Shown: positions 18,123-26,604, counted from the stretch's first letter. The stretch: DNA of 64,000 nt from Arthrobacter glacialis (GCF_002909445.1 NZ_PPXC01000003.1:326277-390276); one strand, 5' to 3'. A program made the numbers and translations. Notes: generated by a model not told the origin, from the letters alone.

Positions 18123-19343
18123 CTACTGCGTACTCGCGGTTTGAATGGACGATTGATGAGCGGCCATTCCTGCCAATTTTGCGCGTGCGTGTGCTTGCGG
18201 CAGTGCGGCCACAAAGGCTTCAACGTCCGCCAGGCTGGATGTATGCCCCAAACTAAAGCGTTGTGCGCCACGCGCGGTGTCCTCGTCCAATCCCATGGCC
18301 AGAAGCACATGGGAGGGGCGGGGCACTCCGGCAGTGCAGGCCGATCCGGTGGAGGATTCCACCCCTGCCATGTCCAGCAGGAACAACAGGGAATCACCCT
18401 CGCAGCCGGGGAAGGTGAAGTGGGCGTTGCCGGGCAGCCTTTTTTCCGGGTATTCCGCGGGATCCACGCCGCGCAGTACGGCCTCGGGGACAGCGTGGCG
18501 GACCGCTGCAATGATCGCATCACGCAGTCCGGCAATGCGCAGGTTCTCTTTAGCAAGGTTCTGGGTGACGTCCGTGGCCGCTGCGGCAAAAGCTGCAAGC
18601 CCTGCGGTGTCAAGGGTTCCTGAGCGAACTGTGCGTTCCTGGCCGCCACCGTGCTGCACGGGGGTCAACTTCACGGCCCGGCCCAGCAGGAGCGCCCCGA
18701 CACCCACGGTGCCGCCAATTTTGTGGGCGCTGATGGACATGGCTGCAAGCCCGGATTCCTTGAAGTTCACCGGGATCGACCCGAAGGCCTGGACGGCATC
18801 CGAATGCACGGGAATTCCGTACGGCTCAACCAGCGCCACGATCTCAGCGATGGGCTGCACGGTGCCCACTTCATTGTTCGCCCACATGCAGGTGACCAGA
18901 GCAACTGTGTTGGCGCCGCCGTCGTCCAATTCCTTTTTCAAGGCGTCAAGGCTCACGGTGCCGTGCTCGTCGACAGGCAGCCACACGGCTTCGGCGCCCT
19001 CGTGCTTTTCCAGCCATTCGACGGTGTCTTGCACGGCCGCGTGCTCCACGCTGGAGACGAGGATGCGGGTACGCCCAGGTTCGGCGTCGCGGCGGGCCCA
19101 GAACAGGCCCTTGACGGCAAGGTTGTCCGCCTCGGTGCCGCCGGAGGTGAAAATGACTTCGGTGGGGTGGGCGCCGGCAGCCAGGGCAACGGTTTCACGG
19201 GCCGCTTCCACGGTGGCGCGGGCACGACGGCCCGATCCGTGGAGTGAGGACGGATTGCCGCTACGGGTAATAACGGAGGTGAGTGCGGCGAGGGCCGGGG
19301 CCGAAATTGGCGTGGTCGCCGCGTGATCAAGGTACACGGGCAC
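18123..19343 (-). CDS. iscS: Cysteine desulfurase (IscS/NifS family)
   Basis: This pyridoxal-phosphate enzyme takes sulfur from cysteine for Fe-S clusters and tRNA thiolation. The 406-residue protein starts with the family hallmark YLDHAATTP. The PLP lysine is Lys208 in SAHKIGG. The persulfide cysteine is Cys336 in SSTGSACTAG, with the long active-site loop of the IscS type. The start is GTG 19343. It is followed by mnmA, which probably receives its sulfur. The gene is divergent from a secreted subtilase, 307 bp away. Confidence 0.95.
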   Translation of the reverse strand: MPVYLDHAATTPISAPALAALTSVITRSGNPSSLHGSGRRARATVEAARETVALAAGAHPTEVIFTSGGTEADNLAVKGLFWARRDAEPGRTRILVSSVEHAAVQDTVEWLEKHEGAEAVWLPVDEHGTVSLDALKKELDDGGANTVALVTCMWANNEVGTVQPIAEIVALVEPYGIPVHSDAVQAFGSIPVNFKESGLAAMSISAHKIGGTVGVGALLLGRAVKLTPVQHGGGQERTVRSGTLDTAGLAAFAAAATDVTQNLAKENLRIAGLRDAIIAAVRHAVPEAVLRGVDPAEYPEKRLPGNAHFTFPGCEGDSLLFLLDMAGVESSTGSACTAGVPRPSHVLLAMGLDEDTARGAQRFSLGHTSSLADVEAFVAALPQAHARAKLAGMAAHQSSIQTASTQ

Positions 19344-19650
19344 CAGACAATTCTACGGCATGGGATGATTCACTGCCGCGGGCTGTTGAGAACATCACCC
19401 TCGGGCCTCGGGTGCCTGGCCAGGGTCACCTCGAACGCCACGCTGGGGAGAATGCACGACGGCGATCAATGGGCCCTCTGGACCACTGGCGCCATCCATC
19501 CCCGGGGCTTAGCCCAGCTGCACCGGGAGGCGCATTGGCCTTTTGGCCAGACCTGCGGCGCGGACCTTGTCAAACCTTGTCAAGACTACGGAACAGGTGG
19601 CAGGATCGGCGTGTCCCACATCACATAATGATCCCGGGGGGATTAAATCC
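19344..19650. promoter_or_regulatory. Divergent intergenic region of iscS and subtilase
   Basis: This 307-bp stretch has no credible gene. It must contain promoters in both directions. The notable structure is a perfect tandem duplication of ACCTTGTCAA at 19564-19583, about 70 bp upstream of the protease start. A GGGGGGA ribosome binding site lies eight bases before the ATG at 19651. Confidence 0.6.
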
Positions 19651-21150
19651 ATGCAGAAAGCACTCTTCCGCCGTACAACGGCGGCCGCCCTATGCGCAGT
19701 CGCCATGGCAGCAACCACAATGCTCGGCGGCAGCGCCATGGCTGCGCCGGCCACCAACCAGTCCACACCTGTTGACTTTCCCGCAGCCGACGGCCAACTC
19801 ATGAGCTACGTGGTCAACGCAAAGGCCGCCAACGCCAACAAGACCCGCGATGCCGTGCAGGCCATTGAGTCCGCCGGCGGCGTCGCTGTCCAGCAGTGGC
19901 CGGAGATCGGCGTCGTCATTGTCCAATCCGATCGAGCCAACTTCCGCTCCGAGATCCTCAAACTCGGCAAGTCCGCCGTTGAATCGGTGGGCGCCACCCG
20001 CACCATCACGGTTGCCGAGGGCACTCCGGATGGTATTGCGACCCCATGGAAGACGGCACCCCAGTTGCGCAACAAGCAACAGGCCGACGCCGAAGTACTT
20101 TACGGTGACGCCACATTCGACGGCGTTGCGGCAGATCCCCGCGAAGCCGAGCAGTGGAGCCAAGTCCAGATCAAGTCGGACCAGGCACACCAGGTCACCG
20201 ATGGTTCACCCGATGTGCTGGTCGGCGTTTTGGACAGCGGCATCGACCCGAACCACCCGGACCTGGCAGCCAACATCGATGTGGCCAACTCGGTCAATTG
20301 CACTAATGCCGGACGCCCCGACACGTCCCCCACAGGCTGGTTTGCCACCAACTCTTCCCACGGGACCCACGTGGCCGGCATCATCGGCGCGGCCCGCAAC
20401 GGTGTTGGCATTGTGGGGGTGGCGCCAAATGCACGCATGGCCTCGGTCAAGGTGGTCAACGACGCCGGTTCGATCTACCCGGAATACGCGATCTGCGGTT
20501 TCATGTGGGCTGGCATGAAGGGTATGGATGTCACCAACAACAGCTACTACATTGACCCCATGCAGTTCTGGTGTGGCGATCAGACCGATCAGAAAGCAGT
20601 CCTCGACGCCGTTGAGCGCGCAGTGAAATGGTCCACCAAGCAGGGCGTGGTTCATGCGGCTGCCGCAGGAAATGCCTCCTATGACTTGGCCAACAAGACC
20701 ACCGACAACGTCAGCCCCAATGACGTGGCCGGAATAGAGCGCCAAATCAACAATGGCTGCAAGGACATCCCCACGGAGCTGGATGGGGTAGTGACTGTGG
20801 CCTCCACTGATCAGGCCGGCAAGTTGTCATCCTTCTCCAACCGCGGCCTGAACGTTATTGATGTGGCCGCGCCGGGATCCCGCATCCTGTCCACCTTGCC
20901 GAACAACACGTACGGACTGCTCAGCGGCACGTCGATGGCTTCCCCGCAGGTTGCCGGAGTTCTGGCCCTGATGAAGTCCGCGCACCCCGGATGGAAGCCC
21001 AATCAGTTGATTTCGGAATTGCGCAAGCAAGCCGAGGATCATGTGTGCATGCCATCTGCCACACCAACCGGTGCCACGTGCACCGGCAACGTGCGCAACA
21101 ACAGTTACTACGGTGAAGGGATTGTGGACGCCCTCCAGGCAGTCCTCTAA
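19651..21150 (+). CDS. Secreted S8 family serine protease (subtilase)
   Basis: The 499-residue preproprotein has a signal peptide (cleavage likely near ASA/AMAAPA around residue 32). A prodomain of about 110 residues and a subtilisin catalytic domain follow. The triad is Asp195 in VLDSGID, His237 in SSHGTHVAG and Ser428 in SGTSMASPQVAG; the oxyanion Asn341 sits in AAGNAS. Several cysteines in the catalytic domain suggest disulfides, as in secreted actinobacterial proteases. The start is ATG 19651 because it follows GGGGGGA and begins the signal peptide; the frame is open further upstream. A perfect hairpin terminator follows the stop. Confidence 0.95.
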   Translation: MQKALFRRTTAAALCAVAMAATTMLGGSAMAAPATNQSTPVDFPAADGQLMSYVVNAKAANANKTRDAVQAIESAGGVAVQQWPEIGVVIVQSDRANFRSEILKLGKSAVESVGATRTITVAEGTPDGIATPWKTAPQLRNKQQADAEVLYGDATFDGVAADPREAEQWSQVQIKSDQAHQVTDGSPDVLVGVLDSGIDPNHPDLAANIDVANSVNCTNAGRPDTSPTGWFATNSSHGTHVAGIIGAARNGVGIVGVAPNARMASVKVVNDAGSIYPEYAICGFMWAGMKGMDVTNNSYYIDPMQFWCGDQTDQKAVLDAVERAVKWSTKQGVVHAAAAGNASYDLANKTTDNVSPNDVAGIERQINNGCKDIPTELDGVVTVASTDQAGKLSSFSNRGLNVIDVAAPGSRILSTLPNNTYGLLSGTSMASPQVAGVLALMKSAHPGWKPNQLISELRKQAEDHVCMPSATPTGATCTGNVRNNSYYGEGIVDALQAVL

Positions 21151-21169
21151 GCCCTCAGCTCCTGCTCTT

Positions 21170-21199
21170 CCGGCGGCCACCTTCCACGGTGGCCGCCGG
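21170..21199. terminator. Bidirectional terminator hairpin between converging genes
   Basis: A perfect 12-bp stem, CCGGCGGCCACC with GGTGGCCGCCGG, has a 6-base loop. It lies 20 bp after the protease stop and serves the converging unknown gene too. The T-run is weak (AATTGTTT) on the plus strand. Confidence 0.8.
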
Positions 21200-21263
21200 A
21201 ATTGTTTAACCGCCACGTGCCGCCGGCACCCATGGCCAGCGCAGTTCTTCGGCCCTGCCCGGA

Positions 21264-22025
21264 TCAGCAAAACGACATATTAACGGTGTCCCCTTCCGAG
21301 CTGAGATCGGTAGCGGGGGTCACCTCAACGGCCTCCAATTCCAGAGAATGGACGACGGCGGCAATGAGTTCCGCGCTCCCGCCCACCACCGTGGAATCAA
21401 AGTCGATCTCGGTAGCCATGCACCATGACTTGTCTTGGGGCCACGCCAAGTTGGGGCTTTGGGCATTCAGCCGCCCTGCATCGCCAAACCAAGGTGGCTG
21501 GGCCAGATTGGCACCGTTCCCGTGGAACACAAAGTATTCGCGGAACCCACCTGCAACTGCGAGATTCCCATCACCTGAGACGGGAACTCCGTAGCCAACC
21601 CCGGGCTCGAAGCCTCCCCAACCGACCCACACTGCATGGAAAATGTCTTCTGGGGTGGCCGTGTGGATAGTCAGCAGCCCGGCGAGCACTGACAGTTGCC
21701 CCGCATCCAGCTCCCCGGCCGCAGGCGGCCCCTGCCAGTAACCGTCGAGATCCACGTTTTGGTTCAGTCCGGTGCGTGCCAGACGACAGAATTGAACTCC
21801 CGGGTGAACGGTGGTGCCCCTGGCCCGGGCAATATCAGCCCAGCGGCGCTCCGGCTCACCACGACCGCCCAGCCGGTGCAGGATCCTCACATAAGACTCA
21901 AAATGGTCCGGCACTGTAGTAGCCACCGTGCCGAACCATTGATCCCAAAGGTCCCGCGTGTGATATCGCTCCAGCGCATCGGCAATCCGTTGCCCTTCAC
22001 CGCCGCTTGTTTGCTCCATTTCCAC
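21264..22025 (-). CDS. Conserved actinobacterial protein of unknown function
   Basis: I do not recognise a named domain. The 253-residue protein is soluble, without signal peptide or membrane helix, and rich in Trp. Visible islands are HFESYVRILHRLG, RWADIARARG, IFHAVWVGWGG and, near the C-terminus, DKSWCMATEIDFDSTVVGGS. That layout recalls a family of conserved hypothetical proteins widespread in actinobacteria. Start is GTG 22025 or ATG 22019. It converges on the secreted protease and is followed upstream by the cysteine-rich regulator on the same strand. No function can be inferred. Confidence 0.7.
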   Translation of the reverse strand: MEMEQTSGGEGQRIADALERYHTRDLWDQWFGTVATTVPDHFESYVRILHRLGGRGEPERRWADIARARGTTVHPGVQFCRLARTGLNQNVDLDGYWQGPPAAGELDAGQLSVLAGLLTIHTATPEDIFHAVWVGWGGFEPGVGYGVPVSGDGNLAVAGGFREYFVFHGNGANLAQPPWFGDAGRLNAQSPNLAWPQDKSWCMATEIDFDSTVVGGSAELIAAVVHSLELEAVEVTPATDLSSEGDTVNMSFC

Positions 22026-22062
22026 GCACTACGGCGTGGCTCTCCCACCTCAACGGATCGCC

Positions 22063-22803
22063 TTAGCGCTTTCCCTTCGGAACCAGCCGGGCGCAGCAAT
22101 GTGAGACTTCGGCGTCGGGTGCCAGGTCATGGTCGGCGTCGGCACAACCGGCCAGGGCGCCGCCAAGGAGTGCACCGTTGAGTGAGCACACCACCTGGTT
22201 GTGGTCTTTTGCCAGGCGGTCGAAGGGACAATTGCGCATGATGGTGCCGCCCACGCCGTCGGGTTCGGGACTGTAACCGGTCTCAGCGAGCAGCCGGTGA
22301 ATGTTCCCGGCAGCTGCGCCCCGGCGATGTCCTTCCTCGAACGCCACCTGTGCCAGGGACTGGGCAATGTCAGAGCCGTTGTCGATGGAGCGCTGCACCG
22401 CTGACGCCAAGAGACCCGCGGCGAGGTCGTAGTGCCGCGGCGGGACTGACGCGCTAACCTCCCTTTGGTCAGCTGTATACAGCTTGGTGGGGCGGCCGGA
22501 GCCGGGCCCCGTCCTTTCACCTATTTTTCGGAATTGCACCACGAGCAACTTTTCTTCCACCAGACGGTCAAGGTGGGCCCTGATGGTGCTCCTGGGCAGT
22601 CCAAGGGTGGCGGCACAGTCATCGCGGCTCAGGGCATGGGCAGAATCGCGCACCAGCTGAAACAACCGTTTGCGCACGGGGTCCCCCAACGAGGCAACGG
22701 CGCGCAAGCTCTGGTCTGCGTTGAGATTCGACGGTTTTAGCTCAGTTGGGCTTGCGGCAACACAGCTGGGCTGCCTTGGCTGGTTCCGCACGGGTTCATT
22801 CAT
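22063..22803 (-). CDS. HTH regulator of the COG2345 type with C-terminal cysteine cluster
   Basis: The 246-residue protein has a winged-helix domain at about 38-110 with recognition helix LPRSTIRAHLDRLVEEKLL. Its C-terminal part carries five cysteines: C192-x13-C206-x13-C220-x15-C236-C237. This spacing resembles SufR and other COG2345 regulators in which such cysteines hold an Fe-S cluster. It probably senses iron-sulfur status or redox and controls the divergent folE operon. A GGGAAG ten bases upstream supports ATG 22803; an ATG at 22821 is an alternative. The region between it and folE holds a perfect palindrome. Confidence 0.8.
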   Translation of the reverse strand: MNEPVRNQPRQPSCVAASPTELKPSNLNADQSLRAVASLGDPVRKRLFQLVRDSAHALSRDDCAATLGLPRSTIRAHLDRLVEEKLLVVQFRKIGERTGPGSGRPTKLYTADQREVSASVPPRHYDLAAGLLASAVQRSIDNGSDIAQSLAQVAFEEGHRRGAAAGNIHRLLAETGYSPEPDGVGGTIMRNCPFDRLAKDHNQVVCSLNGALLGGALAGCADADHDLAPDAEVSHCCARLVPKGKR

Positions 22804-22854
22804 GACTTGCTGACTTCCCATGAATAGGTACGTTATGGATTGTTTCGCCACTAC

Positions 22855-22903
22855 TTGACGCCTTGAGTCTGCACTTCTAAAGTCAATAATACAAGCTTTA
22901 GAA
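22855..22903 (+). promoter_or_regulatory. folE promoter with overlapping 8-bp palindromic operator
   Basis: A sigma-70-like promoter can be read as TTGACG (22855-22860), 17-bp spacer, TAAAGT (22878-22883). An inverted repeat TTCTAAAG (22875-22882) with CTTTAGAA (22896-22903), 13 bases apart, covers the -10 box and expected start site. A repressor bound here would block initiation; the divergent HTH regulator is the natural candidate. Confidence 0.7.
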
Positions 22904-22913
22904 AGGGTTGGAA

Positions 22914-23525
22914 ATGTCCATCTCCAACGCGCCACTTCCCGATATCCTCGCCTTTGAGGACCCCGAACCGTTGACACCCGGCTCCGGCGTGGACCTGCCA
23001 CGGGCACAGGCAGCCATTACCGACTTCCTGCGAGCGCTGGGCCGTGATGACAGTGATCCGCATTTGCTGGACACTCCACGGCGGGTGGCTGCAGCGTATG
23101 CGGAAATGCTGACCCCTCGCGAGACGTCATGGACCACCTTCCCCAACGACGACGGCTACCAAGGCCTTGTTCTGGTCAAGGACATCCCGTTCCATTCGCT
23201 GTGCCAGCACCACCTGCTGCCTTTCCGCGGCGTGGCCCATGTGGGCTATTTGCCCGGGGAGCGGCTCTTTGGGCTCTCCAAGTTGGCGCGCGGCGTGGAG
23301 CTTTTTTCCCGCGATCTTCAGGTTCAGGAGCGACTCACGCAGCAAGTGGCCAACTGGCTTGAGGCCACGCTGGCGCCGCGCGGTGTGGGAGTTGTCATGG
23401 AGGCCGAGCACCTGTGCATGTCGCTGCGCGGCGTGCACACGGCCGGAACCATGACCCGCACCTCCGTTTTTACCGGTCTCCTGGCCGACGCCGGTCCCTT
23501 GCGTGGGCAGTTCCCGAACCATTGA
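22914..23525 (+). CDS. folE: GTP cyclohydrolase I
   Basis: FolE converts GTP to 7,8-dihydroneopterin triphosphate, the first step of pterin and folate synthesis. The 203-residue protein contains the zinc- and substrate-binding segment FHSLCQHHLLPFRG, SKLARGVELF, and the later CMSLRGVHT with the second zinc cysteine. Start is ATG 22914, seven bases after GAAAGG; a TTG six bases upstream is in frame. It heads an operon with an FAD oxidoreductase, a folP2-like gene and a reductase of the RibD/DHFR-like type. That is an unusual context, since no folB, folK or ftsH is nearby, so it may be a second copy. Confidence 0.94.
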   Translation: MSISNAPLPDILAFEDPEPLTPGSGVDLPRAQAAITDFLRALGRDDSDPHLLDTPRRVAAAYAEMLTPRETSWTTFPNDDGYQGLVLVKDIPFHSLCQHHLLPFRGVAHVGYLPGERLFGLSKLARGVELFSRDLQVQERLTQQVANWLEATLAPRGVGVVMEAEHLCMSLRGVHTAGTMTRTSVFTGLLADAGPLRGQFPNH

Positions 23526-23554
23526 ATTGATTTCCACTGGAAAGAGTTTCGATC

Positions 23555-24826
23555 ATGAGTGAGCTAAACAGCACAGCAGGCACTGAAACGACGGGCACGC
23601 CCAGAGTCCCCGGAATGGTCATCATCGGGGGTGGTTTGGCGGGAGCCACGGCCGCGGAAACCCTGCGCAAGGAAGGCTACGCCGGGACAATCACCCTCGT
23701 GGCGCAGGAGACGGAAATCCCCTACCAGCGCCCTCCCTTGTCCAAAGGATTCCTGGCCGGGAAGGAGGGAGGAGACGCCTTGCTCCCCCTGCCCGCCAGC
23801 TGGTACCCGGACCACAACATCACACTGCTCACCGGCACCACCGCAACGGCACTGGACCCGCAGGCCCACACGGTCACCTTGAGCAATGGCACCACTGTGG
23901 CGTATGCCAAGGCGCTCATCGCCACAGGTGCCGAGCCGCGCCACATCTCCTTTCCCGGCGTCGACCTTAAGGGCGTGCATACCTTCCGGACCAAGGCTGA
24001 CAGCCTGGCGCTCAAGGACCTGTTGACCGGCGGCGGCAAAAACGTTGTCATGGTCGGCTCGGGCTGGATTGGCATGGAGATTGCCGCCACGGCCACCGAA
24101 TTGGGCAACCATGTGGCCTTGCTCGGACTGGAGGATGTTCCACTCTCGGTGGCCATTGGCAATGAGCTGGGGACTGTGTTCGCCGACAGGCATCAGGAAG
24201 CCGGCGTGCAGTTTTTGCTGCCCGCCAGCGCCGCCGAGATTCAGGGCACGCACGGCCACGTCAGCTCGGTGCTGACCACGACAGGTGTGACGCTGCCGGC
24301 GGATGTGGTGATTGTGGCCGTGGGTGTTGTCCCCAACACTGAGCTGGCCCAGGCTGCCGGGCTCACCATCAACAACGGCGTTGAGGTTTCCGCCGCCCTG
24401 CAAACTTCCGACCCCGATGTGTTCGCCGCAGGGGACGTGGCCAATTCCCTGCACCCGTTCACGGGCGCCCATGCCCGCTCCGAGCACTGGGCCAACGCCA
24501 TTGCCAGCGGCAAGGTCGCGGCCCAGTCCATGCTGGGCCAAGATGCTGTGCTCGATGACATCCCGTACTTTTACACCGACCAATTTGACCTGGGCATGGA
24601 GTACTCCGGCTTCGGCGCACTCACCAAGGACGCCGAGCTGGTGGTCCGCGGAAGCCTGGAAAAGCGCGCATTCATTGCCTTCTGGGTCCTTGAGGGACGC
24701 GTGGTGGCGGGCATGAACGTCAACGTGTGGGATGTCCAAGATGCCATCAAGGCGTTGATAGCCTCACGGCGCATTATCGACACGCGGGCCCTGGCTGACC
24801 CGCAAACCCCGCTGGAGGATATTTGA
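23555..24826 (+). CDS. FAD-dependent NAD(P) oxidoreductase (ferredoxin/rubredoxin reductase type)
   Basis: The 423-residue flavoprotein has an N-terminal FAD motif GGGLAGATAAETLR at about 26-39. It has PYQRPPLSKGFL, the NAD(P) motif GSGWIGMEIA near 167 and the second FAD motif DVFAAGDVA near 289. A reductase C-terminal domain follows, as in ferredoxin reductases that feed P450s or Rieske oxygenases. Here no ferredoxin or oxygenase is adjacent. It lies 30 bp after folE and its TGA overlaps the folP2 ATG by one base, so it is part of the pterin operon. It may supply electrons for a pterin reduction or an Fe-S enzyme; this is inference. Confidence 0.9.
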   Translation: MSELNSTAGTETTGTPRVPGMVIIGGGLAGATAAETLRKEGYAGTITLVAQETEIPYQRPPLSKGFLAGKEGGDALLPLPASWYPDHNITLLTGTTATALDPQAHTVTLSNGTTVAYAKALIATGAEPRHISFPGVDLKGVHTFRTKADSLALKDLLTGGGKNVVMVGSGWIGMEIAATATELGNHVALLGLEDVPLSVAIGNELGTVFADRHQEAGVQFLLPASAAEIQGTHGHVSSVLTTTGVTLPADVVIVAVGVVPNTELAQAAGLTINNGVEVSAALQTSDPDVFAAGDVANSLHPFTGAHARSEHWANAIASGKVAAQSMLGQDAVLDDIPYFYTDQFDLGMEYSGFGALTKDAELVVRGSLEKRAFIAFWVLEGRVVAGMNVNVWDVQDAIKALIASRRIIDTRALADPQTPLEDI

Positions 24827-25794
24827 TGATGAGTATGATGACTTCGGACCGGACCACAGCAACCCCGTTTTACACGCCCCCGCTCCTGCACCCGGTTCAC
24901 CACTTTGGCACGCGAAGGCTGGATTTCAGCCGGCAGGTGGCGCTCATGGCCATCATCAACCGCACCCCTGATTCCTTTTACGACGGCGGAGCCACCTTTG
25001 CCTTGGACGCTGCGGTGGCCGCTTCCCTGGCAGCCGTGGCCCAGGGTGCTGACTGGGTGGACATTGGCGGCGTGCCCTTTGCGCCCGGCCCGCCCCTGAG
25101 CGTGGAAGAAGAAAGCGACCGCGTGGTCCCGGTGATAGCCGCCGTTGCCGCGGCCAGTGATGTCATCATTTCCGTTGACACGTTTTTGCCTGAAGTCGCT
25201 GCGCGCAGCATTGCCGCCGGAGCAACAGTCATCAACGACACCACAGGCCTGGCCAACCCCGAAATCGCCTCCGTGGTTGCCGAGTCCGGGGCCCACCTGG
25301 TCATCACTCATTCACTGGCCAAGCCACGCACCACTTATCCGCGCCCGCACTATGACGACGTGGTGGCCGAGGTGGCGGCGTTCCTGGCGCAGAAAGTGGA
25401 GTTGGCCATCTCACTCGGTGTCCCCGCCGAGAAGATCATCATTGACCCCGGGCACGACCTAAACAAGAACACGCTGCACACGCTGGAAATCACCAAGCGT
25501 TTCAACGAAATTGCCGCATTGGGCTTCCCGGCACTGGCTGCGGTGTCCAACAAGGACTTCATTGGCGAGACACTTGACCAAAGCAAAACAGAACGACTGG
25601 AAGGCTCCCTGGCCACGGGAGTCATCTGCATACTCGGTGGCGCCCGGATCCTGCGCATGCACAATGTGGCTGCAGCCAATTCAGCCATCCGCATGACGGA
25701 GGCGGTGCTGGGCTGGCGGGAACCTGCCTACCTTGTTCACAACATGGGCGAGGTCAATGTGCCGGCCCACCCCTCCACGCCGGCAACGTCCTGA
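24826..25794 (+). CDS. folP2: FolP2-like dihydropteroate synthase paralogue
   Basis: The 322-residue protein has the DHPS barrel but matches the FolP2 branch, for which DHPS activity is doubtful in mycobacteria. Kept features are INRTPDSFYDGG, SVDT, INDTTG, IIDPG, SNKDFIGETL with the conserved Lys, and RMHNV. The second loop, normally DIGGESTRPG in true DHPS, reads DIGGVPFAPG, so the Ser/Thr/Arg residues used with p-aminobenzoate are lost. It may bind a pterin with another partner substrate. ATG 24826 is eight bases after GGAGG; three further in-frame ATGs lie within five codons. Its stop is 27 bp before the reductase gene. Confidence 0.85.
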   Translation: MMSMMTSDRTTATPFYTPPLLHPVHHFGTRRLDFSRQVALMAIINRTPDSFYDGGATFALDAAVAASLAAVAQGADWVDIGGVPFAPGPPLSVEEESDRVVPVIAAVAAASDVIISVDTFLPEVAARSIAAGATVINDTTGLANPEIASVVAESGAHLVITHSLAKPRTTYPRPHYDDVVAEVAAFLAQKVELAISLGVPAEKIIIDPGHDLNKNTLHTLEITKRFNEIAALGFPALAAVSNKDFIGETLDQSKTERLEGSLATGVICILGGARILRMHNVAAANSAIRMTEAVLGWREPAYLVHNMGEVNVPAHPSTPATS

Positions 25795-25821
25795 CCACGC
25801 CTGTCCCAGGAGGAAAACACC

Positions 25822-26604
25822 ATGATTGAGCGGATCTTTCCCGATGCTGCGGTCCTCTCCGAGAACGATTTGGACGCTGAACTTCTTGCCGTTCCTGCCG
25901 GCGCCGGGTCCACCCCGTGGGTGAGCTTTAATTTTGTTTCCAGCCTTGACGGGGCAGCCACGGTGGACGGACTCTCGGGGCAGCTGGGCAATAGCGTGGA
26001 CCAACGTATTTTCACTCAGCTGCGCCACAACGCGCACGTAATCCTGGTGGGTGCGCAAACCGTCAGGGCTGAAGGCTACGGCGGGGAGTTGCTCAGCCCC
26101 CAAGCCCAGCAATGGCGCACCATGAACGGGCTACCGGCCCACCCGCCGCTGGCCATTGTCTCCGGCACCCTGAATCTGGATCCGGCGTTGGAGGTGTTCA
26201 CCAACGCTCCTGTCAGGCCGCTGATTTTGACCCTGGAGTCCGCCCCGGACGGTCCACGCCAGGCGCTTGCCCAGGTGGCTGACATCATCACGGTGGGCAA
26301 AGACTCACTGGACGTTGAGCTCTTGATTGCTGAACTGGGCGCGCACGGCCTCCACCGAATCCACTCCGAGGGCGGGCCAACCCTGCTGGGCACCTTTGCC
26401 GCCGCCGACAAGGTGGATGAGCTGCGCCTGACGGTGTCACCGCTGCTGGTGGGCGGACCGGCCGGTCGCATTGCCCACGGGATCGGCGGCCATCTTCCCC
26501 GGAGCATGACCTTGGACAGCATCCTCAAGGCCGATTCCATGCTGTTCCTGCGCTACATCCGCAGCGCTAGTTCGACGGCGGAGCCACCGACAACTTCGCC
26601 ATAA
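25822..26604 (+). CDS. RibD C-terminal/dihydrofolate reductase-like protein (Rv2671 type)
   Basis: The 260-residue protein has the RibD C-terminal fold shared by pyrimidine reductase and DHFR. The N-terminal core reads WVSFNFVSSLDGAATVDGLSG. Later come VGAQTVRAEGYGG and HSEGGPTLLGTF, the NADPH-binding motif. The closest remembered relative is Mycobacterium Rv2671, which can reduce dihydrofolate. The partnership with folE and folP2 supports a folate- or pterin-reductase role over riboflavin. A GGAGG six bases upstream supports the ATG. Its last 38 bases overlap the end of a converging lipoprotein gene. Confidence 0.85.
   Translation: MIERIFPDAAVLSENDLDAELLAVPAGAGSTPWVSFNFVSSLDGAATVDGLSGQLGNSVDQRIFTQLRHNAHVILVGAQTVRAEGYGGELLSPQAQQWRTMNGLPAHPPLAIVSGTLNLDPALEVFTNAPVRPLILTLESAPDGPRQALAQVADIITVGKDSLDVELLIAELGAHGLHRIHSEGGPTLLGTFAAADKVDELRLTVSPLLVGGPAGRIAHGIGGHLPRSMTLDSILKADSMLFLRYIRSASSTAEPPTTSP

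Noticed and set aside
16874-18256. 460-codon plus-strand open frame opposite mnmA
   Set aside because: Antisense shadow of mnmA, which has all catalytic motifs.
23564-24739. 391-codon minus-strand open frame opposite the FAD oxidoreductase
   Set aside because: Antisense shadow; the plus-strand protein has clear FAD and NAD motifs.
24826-25794. Acquired sulfonamide-resistance (sul) gene
   Set aside because: The sequence follows the chromosomal FolP2 pattern and sits in a coupled operon without integron or IS features.
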